64,000 bases of DNA from Scytonema tolypothrichoides VB-61278 (GTDB taxonomy: Bacteria > Cyanobacteriota > Cyanobacteriia > Cyanobacteriales > Nostocaceae). The DNA lies in contig NZ_JXCA02000030.1 in NCBI RefSeq assembly GCF_000828085.3, positions 368,166-432,165 on the forward strand. The letters run 5' to 3'. This document shows positions 58,827 to 64,000 of the stretch, piece after piece; position 1 is the first letter of the stretch; each line of letters opens with the position of its first letter. A model generated the notes under the pieces. The model saw nothing but the letters and a program-made list of their open reading frames with translations. It ran no database searches and was not told where the DNA came from. A program made the position numbers and the translations under genes.

Positions 58827-60014
58827 CTATCCTTTAAAAACAATCGCTGGATCCACGCGCGTCACTTTTTGAATAGCAAAAACAGCAGAACCGACGCACA
58901 TCAACACTGTAATTCCGAAAACAATAAGTGCTGATACTGGTGTAATTAAAATGACAATTCCCTGTGTTGTTGATGTCCAAGCTGCTACTCCTACACAAAG
59001 AGCGATTCCTGGTAGATAGCCTAAAATTGCCATCCAGATTGCTTGCTCAATAATTACATTGTAAATAAACCAGTCAGAAGCTCCCATTGCTTTGAGGGTG
59101 CCAAATTCTTTTATATGATCTGTGACAGAAGCGTAGAGAATTTGACTCACCACAACTGCCCCAACAACAACACCAACCACCGCACCAAGACCGAGAATAA
59201 ATCCAATTCCAGAGCGAACCTGCCAAAAATCTTGTGTGATTTTAGACATTTCTTGGCGAGTGTAAGCACGTGTATCTGGCAAAGCTTGTTCCAAATCCCG
59301 CTTCAGTTTCGCAATACTTTGACCTCGTTTTGCCCGAACCAAAACGAAGCTAATCTGGTCTGTGGATACTGGTTTTTTTGCAGAGGAACCTACGTTATTT
59401 GGAGAAGCTGTTGTCTGAGTACCGTAATTTCTATAAGTATTAGCAGTCTCTAAAGACGTGAACATTAAAGTTCCGAAGACAATTGATTGAGTTCCTTGAG
59501 TAAAACCCACTAACTTTGCTGGAATGTTGTTAATTTCTCCGACTTCACCCAATCTTTTGAGATCAATAGAATTCAGGTTAGTTTTGTCAATCATGAAACG
59601 GAACGATTGCTTTAAGTCATTGAAACGACCTTCAACAATGTTTGAACGCTCAAATAACATCCCCTGTGGATCTGCACCAACCAGCGTAATAGAATTAATC
59701 TTGTCTGTTGCAAGTTCACGCCAAAGTCCACCATCAATAATGACAGCTTCAGCTTTATCTACACCTTTGACTTTACGCGCTTTGGTGACTCGTTCGTAAG
59801 GAATTGGTATAGTTAGCCCCAAATGCTGCATATTTTTTGAAGACACCCAAATATCAGCACGGGATTGATCAATTAACTGGGAAGAAGAACGAGCAAACCC
59901 ATATTGAAGACCTGTTTGAATGGTAACTAGGCTAACAGCAAATAAAATTCCCGCCTCCGCCACCAAGAAGCGAGGAATGTCTTCCAGTAAATTTTTACGA
60001 GCAATTGAAGCCAT
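58827..60014 (-). CDS. DevC-like ABC permease (FtsX/MacB fold)
   Basis: 395 residues. Same layout as the DevC at 33613-34788: an N-terminal membrane segment, a large periplasmic domain, then three segments. SGIGFILGLGAVVGVVVGAV and DHIKEFGTLKAMGASDWFIY align with GFIFGLGVSMGFLVGIIIV and AHLKEYATLKAMGYHNLYFL there. No membrane fusion protein (DevB) adjoins it. Substrate unknown. Confidence 0.88.
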   Translation of the reverse strand: MASIARKNLLEDIPRFLVAEAGILFAVSLVTIQTGLQYGFARSSSQLIDQSRADIWVSSKNMQHLGLTIPIPYERVTKARKVKGVDKAEAVIIDGGLWRELATDKINSITLVGADPQGMLFERSNIVEGRFNDLKQSFRFMIDKTNLNSIDLKRLGEVGEINNIPAKLVGFTQGTQSIVFGTLMFTSLETANTYRNYGTQTTASPNNVGSSAKKPVSTDQISFVLVRAKRGQSIAKLKRDLEQALPDTRAYTRQEMSKITQDFWQVRSGIGFILGLGAVVGVVVGAVVVSQILYASVTDHIKEFGTLKAMGASDWFIYNVIIEQAIWMAILGYLPGIALCVGVAAWTSTTQGIVILITPVSALIVFGITVLMCVGSAVFAIQKVTRVDPAIVFKG

Positions 60015-60091
60015 AAAATGAATTTAGTCATTAGTCATTGATTATTGGTCATTAGTTGTGCTACTAATGACTCACTGGGCTAACTAGTACC

Positions 60092-61330
60092 TTAAGTTTT
60101 AGAATATACTCTTCCTTTCCAAGTTCCTCCTCGCTTTTGCCAATGACGCACAGCCGAGTCTATAGTCATAAGCGTATATAGGAGTGCAATTCCTGGAAGA
60201 CACAGTGCCAACCAAGGTGAACACCTATAAAATCGGATGGTAGGCAAGTAAGCGCAACTCATAAGTAGCCAGCCCAATAAGCCGACGCACGCTACAAGCC
60301 AAGTTCCTGTGAGCAAACCGAAGATTGCACTAACAGGTGGAACTATGTAGACAAGTATCATTCCTAGGACTGCTAAGATTAACAGCCCTAAAGAATAATT
60401 TAGCTGGGTAAAGGCAGTTCGGGCTACCATGTCCCAAACTGTTGACAGCGAGGGATAAAATCGCAAGCTGTGAGTTGAGTCGTCCAGTCCTAGCCAAATT
60501 TTGTGAGACGAGGGAAATGAGGAAACAATTGCTCCCCCTGCTCCCCTGCTCCCCTGCTCCCCTGCTCCCCTGCTCCCCTGCTTTACTGCTTGCCCTAAGG
60601 CACAATCATCAATGAGTGCATTACGGACGACTTGAATACCACCAATCCGGGTTAAAGCTTCACTCGCAATTAAGATACAACCACCGGCGGCGGCTGCTGT
60701 TGGTTTTGTAGAATCGTTCACCCAGGGGAAGGGGTAAAGTTTTTGAAAGAAAAAGACAAACGCTGGAATGAGAAATTTTTCCCAAAAACTTTCACACCTC
60801 AGCAGCACCATGAGAGAAACAAGTTCTAAATTCTCTTGTTGCGCCTTTGTTACCAAGAAGCGGAGATTTTGAGCATCATGTTCAATATCAGCATCTGTCA
60901 GAAGAACATAATCTGGTGGATGTGTCAAGGTTTCTACATACTCAATACCTTGGTGTAACGCCCATAATTTGCCCGTCCAGTCAGGAGGCAAAGGTTGTCC
61001 AGAAAGGACGTGTAATTGCTGAGTTTTATTTAATTCTTGGGCAACATGATGGGCAATATTTGCTGTTCCATCGGTACTGTTGTCGTCTACCAAAACGACG
61101 GTGAAATGACCAGGATAGTTTTGGGTGAGAAGCGATCGCAACGTCACAGGAAGCAAATCAGCTTCGTTTCTAGCAGGGACTACAGCACAAATGGCAGGGA
61201 ACATTTCTAACTCTGTTTCCTGTCTTGTTAATCGTTGGTCACAACGCCAAAACTGACCCCAAAACCCCAGTAATATCACCCAAATTGTCAAGGATAGAAC
61301 AGAAAGCCATAGTCCAATTTCACCGCTCAT
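60092..61330 (-). CDS. hpnB: HpnB, hopanoid-associated glycosyltransferase
   Basis: 412 residues, GT2 fold with an N-terminal anchor (LWLSVLSLTIWVILLGFWG) and three to four C-terminal membrane segments. Motifs: AVVPARNEADLLPVTLRSLL, VLVDDNSTDGTA, DXD-type LLTDADIEHD and acceptor-loop LIDDCALG; the final ...QKRGGTWKGRVY is typical of HpnB. It sits divergent to squalene-hopene cyclase, which supports a hopanoid role. Residues ~251-275 (KQGSRGAGEQGSRGAGG, then AIVSSFPS) are an insertion encoded by an 8-base tandem repeat at 60541-60581; it keeps the frame. Confidence 0.9.
   Translation of the reverse strand: MSGEIGLWLSVLSLTIWVILLGFWGQFWRCDQRLTRQETELEMFPAICAVVPARNEADLLPVTLRSLLTQNYPGHFTVVLVDDNSTDGTANIAHHVAQELNKTQQLHVLSGQPLPPDWTGKLWALHQGIEYVETLTHPPDYVLLTDADIEHDAQNLRFLVTKAQQENLELVSLMVLLRCESFWEKFLIPAFVFFFQKLYPFPWVNDSTKPTAAAAGGCILIASEALTRIGGIQVVRNALIDDCALGQAVKQGSRGAGEQGSRGAGGAIVSSFPSSHKIWLGLDDSTHSLRFYPSLSTVWDMVARTAFTQLNYSLGLLILAVLGMILVYIVPPVSAIFGLLTGTWLVACVGLLGWLLMSCAYLPTIRFYRCSPWLALCLPGIALLYTLMTIDSAVRHWQKRGGTWKGRVYSKT
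60541..60581. repeat. Five copies of an 8-base repeat inside hpnB
   Basis: Five perfect CTCCCCTG units (plus strand). Three units encode one GSRGAGEQ octapeptide in hpnB. Confidence 0.95.
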
Positions 61331-61445
61331 TGTGTTTTCTTTTTTTCATATAGAAAACACATTACAATGTCACGATTAGACAGGCAAAGATTTTTCTTGT
61401 TATCGCTAACAAGAAGCAGATGTGGTTGAGGAGTAACGGAAACGT

Positions 61446-63389
61446 ATGCAAATTCAAGAGAAACAGACAGTTTCCCGTGTCAAAGATGCGATCTGCGCAA
61501 AGCGCAGCAGCGAAGCTATCGCCAAAAATCAGAACTATCTTCTTTCCATTCAACATCCTGATGGATACTGGTGGGCGGAGTTAGAATCTAATGTTACCAT
61601 CACTGCGGAAGTTGTCCTCCTTCATAAAATTTGGGGAACAGACCGAGAAAGACCATTACACAAAGTTGAAGCATACTTACGTTCTCAACAACGGGATCAC
61701 GGTGGATGGGAACTTTTCTACGGTGATGGAGGAGAACTGAGCACTTCGGTTGAAGCATACATGGCGCTGAAGTTGCTTGGTGTAGCAGAAACAGATGCCG
61801 CAATGGTGAAGGCGCGGGAGTTTATTTTACAACGCGGCGGTATCAGCAAAGCTCGCATTTTTACTAAGTTACACTTAGCCCTGATTGGATGCTACAGTTG
61901 GCAAGGCATTCCTTCTTTGCCACCTTGGGTGATGTTGTTGCCCGATAATTTTCTGTTTAACATTTACGAAATGTCAAGCTGGGCAAGGTCAAGCACTGTC
62001 CCTCTACTGATTGTCATTGACCGCAAACCTGTTTTTGTGACTGACCCAGCTATCACCTTGGATGAATTGTATGCTGAAGGTATCGAGCAAGCCAGGTATG
62101 AGTTGCCCAGCAATGGTGATTGGACAGATTTATTTATTACTCTCGATAATGCCTTTAAGTTAGCAGAAACCCTGAATCTTGTTCCTTTCCGTGAGGAAGG
62201 TATTCAAGCCGCAGAACGTTGGATTTTAGAACGGCAAGAAGTAACAGGCGATTGGGGTGGTATTATTCCTGCCATGCTGAATTCACTGCTAGCTTTGCGC
62301 GCTCTTGATTATAACCCAGCAGACCCCATTGTAGAACGAGGACTACGAGCAGTTGACAACTTTGCCATTGAAACTGCTGATACCTACACAGTGCAGCCTT
62401 GTATTTCCCCTGTATGGGATACTGCGTGGGTAATGCGAGCTTTAGTAGAGTCAGGTTTGGCACCAGATCATCCGGCTGTGGTTCGGGCTGGAGAATGGTT
62501 GTTGAGCAAGCAGATTCTGGACTACGGTGATTGGGCGATTAAAAATAAAAAAGGAAAACCGGGGGCTTGGGCGTTTGAGTTTGACAACCGCTTTTATCCA
62601 GATGTAGACGACACAGCTGTTGTTGTCATGGCTTTGAATGAGGTGAAACTGCCGAATGAGAAATTGAAGGAAGCGGCGATCGCCCGCGCTGTCAACTGGA
62701 TAGCATCTATGCAGTGTCAGCCTGGAGGTTGGGCAGCATTTGATTTGGACAATAATCAGGAGTGGCTTAACCTAGTTCCCTATGGTGATCTCAAAGCCAT
62801 GATTGATCCCAATACCGCTGATGTCACCGCTAGAGTTTTAGAAATGTTGGGTTGTGGCAATTTGTCAATAGAGACACATAACCTAGAACGAGCAATTACC
62901 TATCTCATACGCGAGCAAGAAAGTGAGGGTTGCTGGTTTGGTCGCTGGGGGGTGAATTACATTTATGGAACCAGTGGAGTGCTTTCTGCTTTATCGTTAA
63001 TTGCGCCAGACAACATGCAAGTCAGCATAGAACGAGGTGCTGCTTGGCTAGTTGGGTGTCAAAACTCAGATGGTGGCTGGGGCGAAACTTGCCGCAGTTA
63101 CAATGATCCAGCCCTTAAAGGACAAGGTCCCAGTACTGCTTCTCAAACAGCTTGGGCAATAATAGGCTTAATAGCAGCAGGTCAGGCAACTAGAAACTTT
63201 GCTAAGCTTGCCATTGAGCGAGGAATTACCTACCTGTTAGAAACTCAGCAGTCTGATGGGACTTGGTACGAGGCAGATTTCACAGGGACGGGGTTTCCTT
63301 GTCATTTTTATCTGAAGTATCACCTCTATCAACAATATTTTCCTTTATTAGCTCTGGGTCGCTATCAAGGGATATCAAAGTTGTGGTGA
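61446..63389 (+). CDS. shc: Squalene-hopene cyclase
   Basis: 647 residues. Cyclises squalene to hopene at the membrane. The protonating DXDD motif is DVDD at 386-389. QW repeats are spread along the chain (QQRDHGGWELFYGDGG, CQNSDGGWGETCRSY, QQSDGTWYEADFTGTGFP). The ATG at 61446 follows GAGGAG. Divergent from hpnB with a 115-base shared upstream region. Complete. Confidence 0.96.
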   Translation: MQIQEKQTVSRVKDAICAKRSSEAIAKNQNYLLSIQHPDGYWWAELESNVTITAEVVLLHKIWGTDRERPLHKVEAYLRSQQRDHGGWELFYGDGGELSTSVEAYMALKLLGVAETDAAMVKAREFILQRGGISKARIFTKLHLALIGCYSWQGIPSLPPWVMLLPDNFLFNIYEMSSWARSSTVPLLIVIDRKPVFVTDPAITLDELYAEGIEQARYELPSNGDWTDLFITLDNAFKLAETLNLVPFREEGIQAAERWILERQEVTGDWGGIIPAMLNSLLALRALDYNPADPIVERGLRAVDNFAIETADTYTVQPCISPVWDTAWVMRALVESGLAPDHPAVVRAGEWLLSKQILDYGDWAIKNKKGKPGAWAFEFDNRFYPDVDDTAVVVMALNEVKLPNEKLKEAAIARAVNWIASMQCQPGGWAAFDLDNNQEWLNLVPYGDLKAMIDPNTADVTARVLEMLGCGNLSIETHNLERAITYLIREQESEGCWFGRWGVNYIYGTSGVLSALSLIAPDNMQVSIERGAAWLVGCQNSDGGWGETCRSYNDPALKGQGPSTASQTAWAIIGLIAAGQATRNFAKLAIERGITYLLETQQSDGTWYEADFTGTGFPCHFYLKYHLYQQYFPLLALGRYQGISKLW

Positions 63390-63599
63390 TAGGCTGGATC
63401 ACGAAATACAGTCATTAGCAATTGTGTTTACATAGCAATCTTATTTGATTTGTGTTATAATAAGTTGCTTTGTAAGCGCAAAGCGTGCCGCTAGGCATAA
63501 ACGTAGCGGCTCCGCATAAGCTAAGACTCAGCGCATAAATTCGGTTAGGGTATAAATATGAGCTTTTAAGGGAAGCTTTCGGCGGCATAATCCTATCTA
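63390..63599. repeat. Intergenic repeats after shc
   Basis: 63475-63525 is a GC-rich palindromic repeat (GCGCAAAGCGTGCCGCTAGG, then AAACGTAGCGGCTCCGC), of the same general kind as at 22300 and 54230. No terminator recognised. Confidence 0.6.
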
Positions 63600-63850
63600 A
63601 ACTTACGCCGTAGTGTACTAGTTGCCATTTTAGGACTCATTTTCAGCCTTGGCGTCCAGCTATTGCCTCAAGTCATTGCAAAGCCACCAATCTCAACTCA
63701 GAAGTCTGCATTGGCTTTGGTGCAAACAGGCAAACAATTCTACGATGCAGGAAATTTCTTGGATGCTGTGCAGCAATTGCAACAGGCAGCACAAATTTAC
63801 TAATCTAGAGGAAATGTCCTCCAGCAAGCACAGACTTTGAGTTTGATATG
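63600..63850 (+). pseudogene. N-terminal remnant of a TPR (probably CHAT) protein
   Basis: The frame through LRRSVLVAILGLIFSLGVQL (signal-like), ALVQTGKQFYDAGNFLDAVQ and QLQQAAQIY is the N-terminus of cyanobacterial TPR-CHAT proteins. No ATG is in frame. A TAA at 63801-63803 replaces what is probably CAA, after which SRGNVLQQAQTLSL continues to a TGA. Homology ends near 63848, just before an IS gene. Confidence 0.7.
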
Positions 63851-63913
63851 AACCTATCCCACTAATATCAAAATATGGTAATCTCTTCTTGTGCAAGAAG
63901 AGTGTATCTATTT

Positions 63914-64000
63914 ATGGCTGGGCGTTTTGAAGGATTAAGTGACCTTGAATGGAAACTGTTTGATGATGTATTTCCTGAAGAACCATCTAAGCGTGGAAAA
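63914..64000 (+). CDS. IS5-type transposase, start only
   Basis: 29 codons visible to the window edge (MAGRFEGLSDLEWKLFDDVF, then PEEPSKRGK), matching the N-terminal helix of IS5-family transposases. A palindrome TCTTCTTGTGCAAGAAGA at 63884-63901 may belong to the element end. The rest lies outside the window. Confidence 0.75.
   Translation, partial: MAGRFEGLSDLEWKLFDDVFPEEPSKRGK

Overview
The window reads as chromosome from a filamentous, probably heterocyst-forming cyanobacterium (Nostocales, for example a Scytonema/Tolypothrix/Nostoc relative). Evidence: frequent HIP1 octamers (GCGATCGC), short tandem repeats of the TAATGAC / AGTTATC / GTTCACT type typical of these genomes, and a cyanobacterial gene set (sqdB/sqdX for thylakoid sulfolipid, ycf46 and ycf35, a CyaB-type GAF/PAS adenylate cyclase, DevB/DevC exporter parts, AgrE arginine dihydrolase/ornithine cyclodeaminase, hopanoid genes). 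No tRNA, rRNA or CRISPR was seen. Intergenic DNA is unusually rich in small repeats, palindromes and MITE-like elements, and several of these have entered reading frames.

Layout. 1-5 kb: outer-membrane biogenesis (lpxC, bamA/omp85) and purC, all on the minus strand, then a small DUF7219-like gene. 5.5-11.5 kb: a GAF-GAF-PAS adenylate cyclase, then sqdX and sqdB. 12-15 kb: a plus-strand set of an RHH-type small protein, the AAA+ ATPase Ycf46 and Ycf35, followed by two decayed IS630-type transposases. 16-21 kb: the glycine cleavage operon gcvT-gcvH-gcvP (minus). 21-22 kb: a broken DUF2887/Rpn-type gene.

22.3-29 kb is the most unusual part. It is a tandem array of three PEP-CTERM secreted-protein paralogues, each with a conserved leader and partly with a duplicated spacer. 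A fourth copy is decayed and split by a 252-bp MITE. A divergent, oppositely oriented relative that lacks the PEP motif starts inside that fourth copy. A complete IS4-like element (21-bp inverted ends, 11-bp target duplication) lies between copies 1 and 2. It is followed by a two-partner-secretion (haemagglutinin-type) exoprotein and a lumenal-type pentapeptide-repeat protein.

33-37 kb: devB-devC (no devA) divergent from a TetR regulator with a C-terminal ribbon-helix-helix extension; a palindrome sits inside the predicted devB promoter. 38-43 kb: an iron(III) ABC importer (futA-futB-futC) with a downstream COG4280-like membrane protein. 43-47 kb: a large propeller-phosphatase preceded by a three-unit Pho-box-like site, and an unrecognised protein made of two copies of one ~65-residue unit. 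47-54 kb: pyrG, a cell-wall amidase and a C-type-lectin/FG-GAP protein. 54-58 kb: a DUF2085 membrane protein and agrE. 58-60 kb: an ABC ATPase and a DevC-like permease without a DevB partner. 60-63.4 kb: hpnB and squalene-hopene cyclase, divergent. The window ends in a broken TPR (probably CHAT) gene remnant followed by the start of an IS5-type transposase.

Functional themes: envelope construction and export (lpxC, bamA, amidase, DevBC, PEP-CTERM, TpsA, hopanoids, sulfolipid), nutrient response (iron, phosphate, arginine/nitrogen), and heavy repeat-driven remodelling. All calls come from reading the sequence; no database search was run.
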